A DNA stretch of 64,000 nt, taken from positions 1 through 64,000 of the forward strand of contig NZ_JAAKEG010000004.1 in NCBI RefSeq assembly GCF_011039075.1, written 5' to 3'. A program made the position numbers and the translations under genes. The notes beneath the pieces were generated by a model. That model was not told the origin of the DNA, searched no databases, and saw nothing but the letters and a program-made list of their open reading frames with translations. This document shows, piece after piece, positions 34,380 through 43,688 of this stretch; position 1 is the first letter of the stretch; each line of letters opens with the position of its first letter. Source of the DNA: Adlercreutzia sp. ZJ304 (lineage in GTDB: Bacteria; Actinomycetota; Coriobacteriia; Coriobacteriales; Eggerthellaceae).

Positions 34380-34685
34380 ATGAGCCATATTATCGGTTCT
34401 GCTGATTTCGATTCATTGGTTTTAAAAGCGGAGCGACCCGTGTTGGTTGACTTTTTTGCTACTTGGTGTGGGCCGTGCAAAAGGCTTGCTCCTGTTATAG
34501 ATGAACTTTCCGATGAACTTGAGGGGAAAGTTGATGTATATAAGTTAGATATCGACCAAAGCCCCGATGTGGCTGCACGCTACAAAGTAAACAGCGTGCC
34601 TACCATAATAGTTTTTGAGGGTGGCGAAATTAAGGCAAAAACGGTTGGCGCAGTACCCAAGCAGCAGCTATTGCAAATGTTGTAA
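34380..34685 (+). CDS. trxA: Thioredoxin
   Basis: The 101-residue protein is a classic thioredoxin with the redox motif WCGPCK (Cys30, Cys33), preceded by LVDFFAT, and the cis-proline loop VNSVPTIIVFEGG. It reduces disulfides in cytosolic proteins with electrons from the adjacent trxB. The ATG at 34380 was chosen over a GTG at 34371 because GAAGGGTG lies at the right distance. trxB starts 63 bases later with a hairpin between. Confidence 0.95.
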   Translation: MSHIIGSADFDSLVLKAERPVLVDFFATWCGPCKRLAPVIDELSDELEGKVDVYKLDIDQSPDVAARYKVNSVPTIIVFEGGEIKAKTVGAVPKQQLLQML

Positions 34686-34701
34686 GTTTGCATGTTATGT
34701 C

Positions 34702-34727
34702 GGTAGCCCTGCTTGTGCGGGGCTACC
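34702..34727 (+). promoter_or_regulatory. Hairpin between trxA and trxB
   Basis: GGTAGCCC (34702-34709) pairs with GGGCTACC (34720-34727) around a 10-base loop. There is no T-tract. It may stabilise the abundant trxA message or reduce read-through to trxB. Confidence 0.6.
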
Positions 34728-34748
34728 TGTGTATAGGACGGAGATGCT

Positions 34749-35699
34749 ATGGCTGACGAATCTAATGGCGCTACAAAGGTTTACGATGTTGCCGTTATAG
34801 GCGCTGGACCCGCCGGCTTGACAGCCGCTATGTATGCCGCGCGTGCTGGTTTAAGTACGGCGCTAATAGAAAATATATCTCCGGGTGGACAAATGGCTTT
34901 GACTGAGCATCTTGAAAACTATCCCGGATTCAATCAGTCTACAAGTGGCTATGAGTTATCTCAAATAATGCATGGACAGGCGCAACATTTTGGTGTTGAA
35001 ACAATATACGATGAAGTAACTAGCGCATATTTATCTGGCTCTATGAAGCGTCTCGATCTTGTGTCGGGTAAGATTTTCGCAAAAGGAATAATAATAGCCA
35101 GCGGTGCACGACCTGCGAAATTAGGCGTAGCGGGCGAGGATAAGCTTTTGGGAAGCGGCGTGTCGTATTGTGCAACTTGCGATGGCAATTTCTTCAAAGG
35201 CAAAGATGTTTGTGTTGTGGGTGGGGGCGATACTGCCGCTGCTGATGCAATCTATCTTTCGCGTATATGCAAGCGAGTTTATATATTTGTGCGGCGCAGC
35301 GAAATGCGTGCAGCCGCTATATATAAGACAAAGCTAGCTGAGCTTGCAAATGTTGAAATTGTCTGGAACACAATTGTAGAAGGGTTCATAGAAAGCGATG
35401 GAGCAATATCTGGCGTGCGTATTCGCGACCGCATGAGGGGCGAGGTGTGCGAGATGGCTCTATCCGCTGTTTTTATTGCTATCGGAACAGTTCCTAACAC
35501 AGAATTTTTAGAAGGCGAGGTGGAATTAGATCAAAGCGGCTATATCGTGGCAAACGAGATGGGCAATACTAGTATTGCTGGTGTTTTTGCGGCTGGAGAC
35601 GTGCGCACGAAAGAGCTTAGACAAGTTTCTACCGCTGTCGCCGACGGCGCTAATTGTGCCGATTCGTGTGCGCGGTATCTATTACAACAACAAAGTTGA
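34749..35699 (+). CDS. trxB: Thioredoxin reductase
   Basis: A 316-residue flavoprotein that passes electrons from NADPH to thioredoxin. The FAD motif GAGPAGLTAAMYAARAG is at 18-34, the redox pair in SYCATCDGNFF (about 139-142), the NADPH motif VVGGGDTAAADA near 158 and the second FAD site IAGVFAAGDVR near 280. GGAG precedes the ATG. trxA immediately upstream makes a complete thioredoxin system. Confidence 0.95.
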   Translation: MADESNGATKVYDVAVIGAGPAGLTAAMYAARAGLSTALIENISPGGQMALTEHLENYPGFNQSTSGYELSQIMHGQAQHFGVETIYDEVTSAYLSGSMKRLDLVSGKIFAKGIIIASGARPAKLGVAGEDKLLGSGVSYCATCDGNFFKGKDVCVVGGGDTAAADAIYLSRICKRVYIFVRRSEMRAAAIYKTKLAELANVEIVWNTIVEGFIESDGAISGVRIRDRMRGEVCEMALSAVFIAIGTVPNTEFLEGEVELDQSGYIVANEMGNTSIAGVFAAGDVRTKELRQVSTAVADGANCADSCARYLLQQQS

Positions 35700-35726
35700 C
35701 ATAATTGGTAGAATAACGTGAAACAT

Positions 35727-35752
35727 AAATGCGCACTTGAGGTGCGCATTTT
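35727..35752 (+). terminator. Terminator between trxB and prfA
   Basis: AAATGCGCAC (35727-35736) pairs with GTGCGCATTT (35742-35751) around TTGAG, ending in a T-run. It lies 9 bases before the prfA ribosome-binding site. Confidence 0.8.
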
Positions 35753-35774
35753 TCACGGTCAAAAGGAATCTAAG

Positions 35775-36848
35775 ATGCAAGATGTTAATATGCGCGAAAA
35801 ATTAGAGAAATTCATGGAAGCCTATTCTGAATTGCAGGCTAAGATGGGCGATCCTGCAGTTTTGGCTGACCAGAAAGAATACAACAGGCTAGCTAAGGAA
35901 TATGCAAATCAGGGTCCGCTTGCAAAGGCGGCAGCAGAGTATGTGGGCGCAATAGACGATCTGGAAGCGGCAAAAGAAATGCTGGCAGATCCGGATATGA
36001 AAGAATTTGCTCAGGAGGAAATAGCCGGCATAGAAGCAAAATTGCCGCAACTTGAAGAAGATATAAAGTTCATGTTAATACCGGCAGATCCGGCTGACGA
36101 AAAAGACATCATTGTAGAGATACGCGCTGCTGCTGGCGGTGATGAAGCTGCGATATTTGCGGGCGATCTTTATAAAATGTACGAGCGTTTCACCAGTTCT
36201 AGGGGTTGGAAGACTGAAACGTTAGACATATCTCCTTCCGAGGCAGGCGGGTATAAAGAAATTCAGTTCAAAGTGAAAGGCGATCATGTCTATTCGCTTA
36301 TGAAATTTGAAAGCGGCGTGCATAGAGTTCAGCGTGTTCCAAAAACAGAAAGTCAAGGTCGCATTCATACATCTACTGCTACTGTGGCAGTTTTGCCTGA
36401 AGCAGATGAGGTAGAGGTTGAAATCAACGAGGGCGATCTGCGCATAGATGTATTCCGTGCGGGTGGTCCGGGTGGTCAATGCGTAAACACAACCGATTCG
36501 GCAGTTCGTATTACTCACTTGCCAACAGGTCTTGTTGTGCAGTCGCAAGACCAGAAGTCGCAGCTTCAAAACAAAATAGCAGCCATGAGCGTTTTGCGTG
36601 CGCGCCTATACGAGAAAATGTTGGCTGAGCAGCAGGCTGCGGAAGGTGCTAAAAGGCTAGCGCAGATTGGTACAGGCGATAGAGCTGAGAAGATTCGCAC
36701 TTACAATGGACCGCAAGATCGCGTGACCGACCACAGAATAGGATTTAATTCTAGCTACAATGGCGTGCTAATGGGCGACAATTTAATAGATGTTATAACT
36801 GCGCTTCAAGCTGCTGATAGGGCGCAAAAGTTGGAAGCTGCTGTTTAG
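35775..36848 (+). CDS. prfA: Peptide chain release factor 1
   Basis: RF1 recognises UAA and UAG and releases the finished peptide. The 357-residue protein carries the GGQ motif in RAGGPGGQCVNTTDSAVR (about 232-240), the long N-terminal coiled domain, and the RIHTSTATVAVLPE region near the codon-recognition loop. The ATG at 35775 follows AAAAGGA by 7 bases; an in-frame upstream extension lies in the terminator. The stop shares one base with the prmC GTG start, so the methyltransferase that acts on the GGQ glutamine is translated right after it. Confidence 0.96.
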   Translation: MQDVNMREKLEKFMEAYSELQAKMGDPAVLADQKEYNRLAKEYANQGPLAKAAAEYVGAIDDLEAAKEMLADPDMKEFAQEEIAGIEAKLPQLEEDIKFMLIPADPADEKDIIVEIRAAAGGDEAAIFAGDLYKMYERFTSSRGWKTETLDISPSEAGGYKEIQFKVKGDHVYSLMKFESGVHRVQRVPKTESQGRIHTSTATVAVLPEADEVEVEINEGDLRIDVFRAGGPGGQCVNTTDSAVRITHLPTGLVVQSQDQKSQLQNKIAAMSVLRARLYEKMLAEQQAAEGAKRLAQIGTGDRAEKIRTYNGPQDRVTDHRIGFNSSYNGVLMGDNLIDVITALQAADRAQKLEAAV

Positions 36849-37831
36849 TGGCTTTCGGCGATGTATGGACAATCAAAAGCGCTCTGGATTGGACAATTGG
36901 CTATTTAGAGCGCAAGCAGGATGCGAATGCGCGGTTGTCGTCTGAAAAACTTATGTCGTTTGCTACTGGCTTATCTCGCATAGAGGTATATACAAATTAC
37001 GACAAACCTCTGTCTATGGAAGAGCGCAACGTGTTGCGCGAGGCTGTGCAGAGGCGCGCGGCGGGCGAACCTTTGCAATACATAATAGGCGAAGTTGGAT
37101 TTCGTCATATAGATATAAAAGTGCGCAAAGGCGTGTTAATTCCCAGACCCGAGACTGAAGTTTTGGTAAGCGAGGTTTTATCTGAACTGCCACCACCTTC
37201 GCGACCAAGAGCGAAGGATTATATAGACAGTTTGCCCGGTGAAAACATGCCAGAGGTGGCTTTGGATGAGGATGCATCTGAGCAATCGATAAAGGCATCT
37301 AGTTCTATATATGTAGCCGATTTATGTACGGGTTCTGGATGTGTGGCATGTTCGCTTGCCTATGAGCATTCTGCCATAAGGGTTGTTGCTACAGACATAT
37401 CGCAGCATGCAACAGATTTGGCTGAAGAAAATGTACAACGCTTGGGTCTTTCTGACAGGGTTCAGGTTTTGCAATGCGATTTAGGCAGCGGCATAGATAG
37501 TGAATTGTTGGGCACGTTTGATGCTGTAGTTTCAAATCCGCCATATGTGCCCAGTGCTGTTATGCAGCATTTGCCTTCTGAAGTTAGTGCTTTTGAACCA
37601 GCGTTGGCATTAGATGGGGGAGAAGACGGGTTAAGTATTTATAGGCGCATTGTTTGTTGGGCAAGATCTGCTTTGAAAATAGGCGGTGTGCTGGCTGTAG
37701 AGCTGCACGAAACATGCCTAGATTCTGCGGCGGATTTTGCCCGCAATAGCGGATTTAACGGCGTGCGAATTGTAAACGATCTTGCAGGTAAACCCCGAGT
37801 GCTTGTTGCGCGTCTTGAAGAAAGGGAATAA
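36848..37831 (+). CDS. prmC: Release factor glutamine methyltransferase
   Basis: PrmC methylates the GGQ glutamine of release factors using S-adenosylmethionine. Of 327 residues, the N-terminal helical domain contains LQYIIGEVGFRHIDIKV and IPRPETEVLV; the Rossmann core has the SAM motif VADLCTGSGCVACSLA and the substrate motif SNPPYVPS (about 230). Between PRPETE and the SAM motif there is an insertion of about 40 residues (LPPPSRPRAKDYIDSLPGEN and onward) not found in typical 280-residue members. The GTG start overlaps the prfA stop by one base (TAGTG). Confidence 0.93.
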   Translation: MAFGDVWTIKSALDWTIGYLERKQDANARLSSEKLMSFATGLSRIEVYTNYDKPLSMEERNVLREAVQRRAAGEPLQYIIGEVGFRHIDIKVRKGVLIPRPETEVLVSEVLSELPPPSRPRAKDYIDSLPGENMPEVALDEDASEQSIKASSSIYVADLCTGSGCVACSLAYEHSAIRVVATDISQHATDLAEENVQRLGLSDRVQVLQCDLGSGIDSELLGTFDAVVSNPPYVPSAVMQHLPSEVSAFEPALALDGGEDGLSIYRRIVCWARSALKIGGVLAVELHETCLDSAADFARNSGFNGVRIVNDLAGKPRVLVARLEERE

Positions 37832-37833
37832 AA

Positions 37834-38667
37834 GTGCCAGATGGTAAGAATCTTGTAGAAAAATTGCGGGAATCTGAAAGTGTGTTGCGCGATAAGTTAG
37901 GAGATTATTCTCCTGAAATAGCCGTTGTTCTTGGATCGGGTCTAGGTCCATTGGCACAGCGTATAGAAGATGCAATTTTTATTCCTTTTGCAGATGTGCC
38001 CCATATGAAAACATCTACCGCCACAAGTCATGTCGGCAGATTTGTAGCCGGTATATTGGGTGGCAAACGTGTGATGTGTATGCAGGGCAGGCTGCACGGA
38101 TACGAGGGTAATACTGCGCAAGAAGTTGCGTATCCCATATGGTTAATGGGGGCTATTGGTGCCCAAACGCTAATAACAACAAATGCAGCCGGCGCTATAA
38201 ATGAAAGCTATGAAGTCGGCGATTTTTGCATTATGAAAGACCACATCAACTTCACCGGTAGAAATCCTGTAGCAGGAGTCAGCCCGAATAACATAGCAAG
38301 TAGATTCTTTAGTATGTATGCGGCATACGACCTAAAACTTCGAAAGCTTGGTCTTAGTGTAGCGTCCGAATTGGGAATACCGGTGCATGAAGGTGTTTAT
38401 CTGGGGTTGTTAGGTCCCAGTTTTGAAACAGCTGCCGAAATACGTGCGTTTCGCACATGGGGTGCCGATACGGTGGCTATGTCGGTATGCGAAGAGGTAA
38501 TTGCAGCCCGTCATATAGGGATGCGAGTGTTTGGTATGTCTATGTGTACTAATATGGCATGTGGGATAGAGGGTGCAAACCCTACAGATGAAGAAGTGCT
38601 GGAAATTGCAAAGCATCGCGAAGCTGATTTCTGTTTATTTATACAAACACTACTGCAGCGCATATAA
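37834..38667 (+). CDS. Purine nucleoside phosphorylase, class I
   Basis: A trimeric-type PNP of 277 residues, which cleaves purine nucleosides with phosphate to base and ribose 1-phosphate. The phosphate loop GSGLGPLAQRI is at about 32-42, ATSHVGRF and the GRLHGYEG loop follow, then TTNAAGAINE, GPSFETAAEIRAFRTWGADTVAMSV (split by the active-site Glu and Met) and the base-binding Asn in CTNMACGIEG. Guanosine/inosine use is likely; activity on methylthioadenosine is possible and would pair with mtnA further on. GTG start, 2 bases after prmC. Confidence 0.9.
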   Translation: MPDGKNLVEKLRESESVLRDKLGDYSPEIAVVLGSGLGPLAQRIEDAIFIPFADVPHMKTSTATSHVGRFVAGILGGKRVMCMQGRLHGYEGNTAQEVAYPIWLMGAIGAQTLITTNAAGAINESYEVGDFCIMKDHINFTGRNPVAGVSPNNIASRFFSMYAAYDLKLRKLGLSVASELGIPVHEGVYLGLLGPSFETAAEIRAFRTWGADTVAMSVCEEVIAARHIGMRVFGMSMCTNMACGIEGANPTDEEVLEIAKHREADFCLFIQTLLQRI

Positions 38668-38679
38668 GATGGAGGGCAT

Positions 38680-39213
38680 ATGAATTACGACTGTATGAAA
38701 ATTCACCCTAGTGCAAAGATTGCTCGCAATGCAACGGTTTTAGGCAATGTGGAAATAGATGAAGATGCCTGTGTGCTGTTTGGCGCTGTTGTTCGTGGCG
38801 ATTGCGGCGGACGTATTCGCATAGGTAAAAGGACGAATTTGCAAGATCTTGTTTGTGTGCATCTTCCGGTGGGTGGCGAAACCATAATAGGAGACGATGT
38901 AGCAATAGGACATGGAGCTATTGTGCACGGCTGTGTAATAGAAGACCACACTTTAATTGGTATGGGAGCCATCGTGCTAGATGGCGCACATATTGGGCGC
39001 GATTGTTTGATAGCTGCTGGTGCTGTGGTCACTGGTACATCAGATATACCTGATGGGTCGCTTGTTATGGGAACTCCCGGGCGCGTGGTTGGTCATGTTG
39101 AGCAACGGCATTTAGATTACATCCAAGGTTCTGTGGATGAATATCTCAAAATTAGTTATGACTTAGTAGAGCAGGGGATAATAGAAGAAGGTTATGCTGC
39201 CAATGGTCATTAA
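38680..39213 (+). CDS. Gamma-carbonic-anhydrase-like hexapeptide protein
   Basis: A left-handed beta-helix protein of 177 residues with many hexapeptide repeats (IGKRTNLQD, IGDDVAIGHGAIVHGCVIED, LIGMGAIVLDGAHIG). The metal-binding histidines sit at VCVHLPVGGE and in AIGHGAIVHG, in the pattern of gamma-class carbonic anhydrases and the YrdA/PaaY group. It may hydrate CO2 or serve another trimeric role; activity is not certain from sequence. The ATG is only 4 bases after GGAGGG, a short spacer. It is 12 bases past PNP and ends that operon, before the ilv promoter. Confidence 0.85.
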   Translation: MNYDCMKIHPSAKIARNATVLGNVEIDEDACVLFGAVVRGDCGGRIRIGKRTNLQDLVCVHLPVGGETIIGDDVAIGHGAIVHGCVIEDHTLIGMGAIVLDGAHIGRDCLIAAGAVVTGTSDIPDGSLVMGTPGRVVGHVEQRHLDYIQGSVDEYLKISYDLVEQGIIEEGYAANGH

Positions 39214-39218
39214 TTTTC

Positions 39219-39246
39219 TTGCATAAGCCAAACTAAAGCGTATACT
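39219..39246 (+). promoter_or_regulatory. Promoter of the ilv operon
   Basis: TTGCAT at 39219-39224 and TATACT at 39241-39246 are 16 bases apart. Transcription should start near 39253, giving a leader of about 280 bases that holds a T-box. Confidence 0.7.
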
Positions 39247-39264
39247 GCAATCAAGTTCATAGAT

Positions 39265-39520
39265 AAATGCGTTGAAGAGGATAGTAAGGGTCAACGCATC
39301 CCACAGAGAGCCTGCGGTTGCTGAGAGCAGGTGGATGCGCGCTCTGAATGCCCCCTCGGAGCAGTTCAGCATGAACGCAATTGTATCTGTAAGACTTACC
39401 GTCTAGGTATGGTTGACAAGTAAAGCCGAACCGGTGACACCGTTACCGTCGAGTGGATCGCCTGTTTGCGGCGCGCCTTTCGATATTACGTCTCGGCTCG
39501 GCTTTGGTCGAGTTTTTTGT
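39265..39520 (+). promoter_or_regulatory. T-box leader controlling ilvDBNC
   Basis: The leader shows T-box elements in order. Stem I base GTTGAA (39271-39276) pairs with TTCAGC (39365-39370). The GAGGATAGTAA motif is at 39277-39287, the distal AGAGAG bulge at 39305-39310 and the apical GGTTG loop at 39316-39320 between CCTGC and GCAGG, and CTCGGAG closes the K-turn at 39355-39361. ACCGTTACC (39439-39447) precedes a T-box core GAGTGGATCGCC at 39451-39462. The specifier-loop 3' side reads GAATGCCC (39346-39353). The antiterminator can form between TCGAG (39449-39453) and TTCGA (39479-39483), competing with the terminator at 39492. Uncharged tRNA should allow read-through into ilvD. The core departs from the usual TGGNACCGC. 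Confidence 0.8.
39492..39520 (+). terminator. Regulated terminator of the T-box leader
   Basis: CTCGGCT (39492-39498) pairs with GGTCGAG (39506-39512) including two G-T pairs, then six Ts. Its 5' arm can instead pair with GTCGAG beside the T-box core, so it is part of the switch. Confidence 0.75.
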
Positions 39521-39536
39521 TTTAGAAAGGAGCGGC

Positions 39537-41210
39537 ATGGCACTAAGAAGCGATCAAATTAAACAAGGAATAGCTAGGGCACCGCATCGCAGTTTGTTAA
39601 AGGCTGATGGGATAACCGATGCGGAAATGGAGCGCCCTTTCATTGCGGTACTTAATTCTAGAAACGACATAATACCCGGGCATACCAATCTGGATAAAAT
39701 AGCAGAGGCTGTGTGCGCTGGCATTCGCATGGCAGGTGGCGTGCCGTTTGAAATATCAACAATAGGTGTGTGCGATGGTATAGCTATGAACCATGACGGC
39801 ATGCACTATTCTTTAGTGTCACGCGAGGTTATAGCCGATTCGTTGGAATGCGCAGTACAGGGTCATGCATTTGATGGCATAGTATGCATTCCTAATTGCG
39901 ACAAGATAGTGCCGGGTATGCTAATCGGTGCGCTGCGGGTAAATATTCCTACCGTGTTTGTGTCTGGCGGTCCCATGCTGGCTGGATGTCAGCCCGGAGG
40001 ATGCGGTCCTACAACCGATTTGAATACGCTTTTCGATGGCGCAGCATCGGTTATGAGCGGCAATATGACCGAGGAAGAACTGGCTTATTACGAGAACACT
40101 GCCTGCCCTACTTGCGGAAGCTGTTCAGGGTTGTTTACGGCAAATTCGATGAATTGTCTTTGCGAAGCGTTAGGTGTTGCGCTTCCCGGTAACGGTACTA
40201 TTCCAGCTGTATATTCCGAGCGTATACGATTAGCCAAAGACGCAGGAATGAAAATTATGGAGCTGGTAGAGCATAATGTGAAGATAGGTGACATTGTTAG
40301 CGAAGCAGCCATTCATAACGCAATGGAATGCGATATGGCGTTTGGTGGTTCCACTAATACCGTACTGCATCTTACAGCCATAGCGCGGGCTGCGGGTCAT
40401 CCGATTACTATGGATGATTGGGATGCAGCTAGTGCGCGTACTCCGCATTTGGTTAAGCTGCAGCCGAGTGGACCTAGACCGCTATCTGATTTGTATGAAG
40501 TGGGCGGTGTGCCTGTAGTTATGCACGAACTAGCACAACTTGGTCTTTTGGACATGAACGCTATAACATGCATGGGCTCTATGGATGAATATATAGAAAA
40601 CTGCACTAAACCAGCCGATGGAGACGTTTGCCGCAAACACGACAACCCATTTAGCCCGCAGGGTGCTTTGCGAGTTTTGCATGGCAATCTTGCGCCAAAC
40701 GGCTCAATTGTGAAAAAGTCGGCAGTAGATGCTTCCATGATGTGTCACACCGGTCCTGCCCGTGTATTTGAAAGCGAAGAAGAAGCGTGTGAGGTAATAA
40801 ACGCAGGCGGAATTAACCCGGGCGATGTTGTAGTTATTCGCTATGAGGGACCAAAAGGCGGACCCGGAATGCGCGAAATGTTAACTCCAACGTCTTCTAT
40901 TGTGGGAATGGGCTTGTCAAAAAGCGTTGCACTTTTAACCGATGGGCGTTTTTCCGGCGCGACAAAAGGTCCGGCAGTAGGGCATGTTAGTCCAGAGGCG
41001 GCAGCTGGTGGTCCTATAGCTCTTATAGAAGAAGGCGATTCTATTACAGTAGATATAGATGGCGGAAAGCTTAACTTGAATATTACGGACGACGAGATGG
41101 AGCGTAGGCGGGCGGCATGGGTGGCACCTGCGCCAAAGCACGACCACGGTGTGCTGTCTAAATATGCGCGTTTAGTTTCTTCTGCAGACGAAGGAGCGTA
41201 TGTGCAATGA
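39537..41210 (+). CDS. ilvD: Dihydroxy-acid dehydratase
   Basis: IlvD removes water from dihydroxy-isovalerate or dihydroxy-methylvalerate, the third step of valine and isoleucine synthesis. The 557-residue protein has the cluster-ligand regions [10 protein letters not shown] (about 121) and [19 protein letters not shown] (about 190-208), and the C-terminal [19 protein letters not shown]. The ATG at 39537 follows AAAGGAGCGG; the in-frame upstream part lies inside the T-box. It is the first gene of ilvDBNC, and the stop overlaps the ilvB start as ATGA. Confidence 0.96.
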   Translation: MALRSDQIKQGIARAPHRSLLKADGITDAEMERPFIAVLNSRNDIIPGHTNLDKIAEAVCAGIRMAGGVPFEISTIGVCDGIAMNHDGMHYSLVSREVIADSLECAVQGHAFDGIVCIPNCDKIVPGMLIGALRVNIPTVFVSGGPMLAGCQPGGCGPTTDLNTLFDGAASVMSGNMTEEELAYYENTACPTCGSCSGLFTANSMNCLCEALGVALPGNGTIPAVYSERIRLAKDAGMKIMELVEHNVKIGDIVSEAAIHNAMECDMAFGGSTNTVLHLTAIARAAGHPITMDDWDAASARTPHLVKLQPSGPRPLSDLYEVGGVPVVMHELAQLGLLDMNAITCMGSMDEYIENCTKPADGDVCRKHDNPFSPQGALRVLHGNLAPNGSIVKKSAVDASMMCHTGPARVFESEEEACEVINAGGINPGDVVVIRYEGPKGGPGMREMLTPTSSIVGMGLSKSVALLTDGRFSGATKGPAVGHVSPEAAAGGPIALIEEGDSITVDIDGGKLNLNITDDEMERRRAAWVAPAPKHDHGVLSKYARLVSSADEGAYVQ

Positions 41211-43177
41211 GTGATAAAACTACGAAAGAGAATTCCGTTTTGAAAGCACAGCGGCGAAGTGCTGCTAGTGTTGGTGCGCCTAAAGGCATGGGGTCTAAAA
41301 CCGCCAAACAGGGGAAGAAGATGCTTGGTGCCGAGGCGATAATAGCGTCGCTTGAGGCGGAGGGAGTAGACACCGTATTTGGTTATCCCGGTGGGCAAGC
41401 TATAAAGATATACGATGCGCTTTACGACTCTAAGCAGATAAACCATGTACTTGCGCGCCATGAGCAAGGTGCCGTCCATATGGCTGATGGTTATGCTAGA
41501 GCTACCGGAAAGCCCGGAGTTGTTATAGTTACCAGTGGTCCCGGTGCTACAAATACGGTAACAGGTATAGCTACTGCGTATATGGATTCTATTCCTATGG
41601 TTGTTATAACTGGTCAGGTTCCGCGACCAGTTATAGGCACAGATTCATTTCAGGAATCTGACATTGTTGGTATAACTATGCCGGTGGTTAAACATTCATT
41701 TCTTTTGCAATCTACCGACGAGCTAACAAAGACTTTCCGCGAGGCATTTCATATTGCATCTACCGGGCGTCCCGGTCCTGTTCTGATAGATATACCTAGC
41801 GATTTAGCTGGCAGCACTATGGTGTTTGAATATCCAGACGAGGTAAACATAGCATCGTATAAGCCCACATACAGAGGAAATGCAAAACAAATACGCGCCG
41901 CATGTAAGTTAATAGAGCAGTCTAAGCAGCCCATTCTATATGTTGGTGGTGGTGTTGTTACATCCGATGCTACAGACGAGCTTATAGAACTTGCGGATAT
42001 GATGCAGATACCGGTTGTATGTACGCTTATGGGCAAGGGGGCATTTCCGGCATCGCATAAACTAAGTCTGGGCGCGGTTGGTATGCACGGTGCAAAATAT
42101 TCAAACTTAGCTATGACTGAAAGCGATTTGATAATAGCTGCAGGTGCGCGTTTTTCAGACAGGGTAACGGGTAGATTATCGGAATTTGCGCCACACGCTA
42201 AAGTCGTTCATATCGATATAGACCCTGCCGAAATAGGAAAGGTGCGCGAAGCTGATGTTCCTATTGTGGGCGATTTGAAGGGCGTTTTGGCTGGCATGGT
42301 CGAACAGCTAAAGAAAGACGATGCGAAACCCGATACATCAGATTGGCTTGCTCTTATAAGCGAGTGGCGCGAGCGCTATCCGTTCTATCATCCGAATGTG
42401 GGTGACGATAAAGGCGAAATTATTCCCGAACTTGTGATGAAAGAATTGTCCGACCAGCTAGACCCCGCATCTTCTATTGTGGTAACAGAAGTGGGGCAGC
42501 ACCAGATGTGGGCGCACCAGTTTGTTGACAGAGAACTACCCCGCACATTTTTGTCTAGTGGAGGTTTAGGAACTATGGGTTTTGGTTTCCCGGCATCTAT
42601 TGGGGCTGCCATAGCTTGTCCTAACAAGCAAGTTGTTTGCATTGCGGGAGACGGTTCTTTTCAGATGAATTCGCAAGAAATGGCTACTGCCGCAATAAAT
42701 AATGTACCTGTGAAGGTGCTTATTATGGACAACCGCGCATTGGGTATGGTTCATCAGTGGCAAAAGCTTTTCTATGGCGAGCGCTATTCGCAGACGCTTC
42801 TTGAACCCAATCCTGATTTTGTGAAGTTAGCCGATGCGTACAATTGGAAAGGTGAGCGTATAGAATCGCCAGCGCAGGTAAGCGAAGCATTGGCGCGAAT
42901 GCTTGCATCTGAGGGACCTTATTTGTTAGATGTGAAAATATCGCCTGAACAGAATGTGTATCCGATGGTGGCTCCCGGTGCGGCACTAGATGATGTTATG
43001 GGTGCTATAGATGTTGCGGTGGGTGCCGTGCGAACCGACATGCCCGAAAGTGTGGCACCGAAATCGCCCTGCGCTGTAATAGATGCGCAGTTCGGTGGGC
43101 GCTGGGAAAGCGATCCTGAAGATAAAAAGGAACGAATGCAAGTAGAGGAATTTGAAAGAGAAAGGGGTGTGGAATAA
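41207..43177 (+). CDS. ilvB: Acetolactate synthase, large subunit
   Basis: ThDP-dependent first enzyme of branched-chain synthesis. From about residue 42 it follows the family: [16 protein letters not shown], the catalytic Glu region [20 protein letters not shown], the FAD/beta domain and the ThDP-Mg motif [15 protein letters not shown] with NN ending (about 475-505). The N-terminus has about 40 extra basic residues ([17 protein letters not shown]) and the C-terminus an acidic extension of about 45 residues ending in [11 protein letters not shown]. At 656 residues it is longer than the usual 550-600. The ATG overlaps the ilvD stop; the stop shares a base with the ilvN ATG. Confidence 0.95.
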   Translation: MSDKTTKENSVLKAQRRSAASVGAPKGMGSKTAKQGKKMLGAEAIIASLEAEGVDTVFGYPGGQAIKIYDALYDSKQINHVLARHEQGAVHMADGYARATGKPGVVIVTSGPGATNTVTGIATAYMDSIPMVVITGQVPRPVIGTDSFQESDIVGITMPVVKHSFLLQSTDELTKTFREAFHIASTGRPGPVLIDIPSDLAGSTMVFEYPDEVNIASYKPTYRGNAKQIRAACKLIEQSKQPILYVGGGVVTSDATDELIELADMMQIPVVCTLMGKGAFPASHKLSLGAVGMHGAKYSNLAMTESDLIIAAGARFSDRVTGRLSEFAPHAKVVHIDIDPAEIGKVREADVPIVGDLKGVLAGMVEQLKKDDAKPDTSDWLALISEWRERYPFYHPNVGDDKGEIIPELVMKELSDQLDPASSIVVTEVGQHQMWAHQFVDRELPRTFLSSGGLGTMGFGFPASIGAAIACPNKQVVCIAGDGSFQMNSQEMATAAINNVPVKVLIMDNRALGMVHQWQKLFYGERYSQTLLEPNPDFVKLADAYNWKGERIESPAQVSEALARMLASEGPYLLDVKISPEQNVYPMVAPGAALDDVMGAIDVAVGAVRTDMPESVAPKSPCAVIDAQFGGRWESDPEDKKERMQVEEFERERGVE

Positions 43178-43659
43178 TGAAGCATGTCCTTTCTGTTTTA
43201 GTGGAGAATCTGCCGGGTGTGCTATCGCGTGTAACAGGTCTTATATCTCGTCGTGGATTCAATATTGAATCTCTTTCCGTTGGACCTACGGAAGACCCCA
43301 CAATGTCGCGCGTAACAGCTATAGTAAACGCCGATGATGTAGCTTATGAGCAAATTACAAAGCAGCTTCACAAACTTATTAGTGTTCATAAGATTACAGA
43401 CCTAACCGACGAAGGCGCAATAGAGCGAGAATTGGTGCTTATAAAAGTGAATGCTGCGCCAGAGCGCCGCGGAGAGATAATAGAAATTGCCAATGTATTC
43501 CGAGCAAAGATAGTTGATGTTGGTAAGAATTCTCTTACTATAGAAGCGACAGGCGATGCCGAGAAGCTAAAAGGTCTTGAAGATTTGCTTCGTGCATACG
43601 GTCTGAAAGAAATAGTTAGAACCGGCAAAATTGCAATGTCGCGCAACACAAAGGAATAA
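43177..43659 (+). CDS. ilvN: Acetolactate synthase, small regulatory subunit
   Basis: The regulatory subunit that makes acetolactate synthase valine-sensitive. The 160-residue protein has an N-terminal ACT domain ([23 protein letters not shown], then RRGFNIESLSVGPTE) and the conserved C-terminal domain (VFRAKIVDVGKNSLTIEATG). Its ATG shares one base with the ilvB stop, so the two subunits are coupled. Full length for the long form. Confidence 0.95.
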   Translation: MKHVLSVLVENLPGVLSRVTGLISRRGFNIESLSVGPTEDPTMSRVTAIVNADDVAYEQITKQLHKLISVHKITDLTDEGAIERELVLIKVNAAPERRGEIIEIANVFRAKIVDVGKNSLTIEATGDAEKLKGLEDLLRAYGLKEIVRTGKIAMSRNTKE

Positions 43660-43688
43660 TCAGCCTAGTAGACAAGGAGTAAGAAGCA

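Noticed and set aside
34702-34727. Hairpin between trxA and trxB as a full terminator
   Set aside because: No T-tract follows, and trxA and trxB are expected to be cotranscribed.
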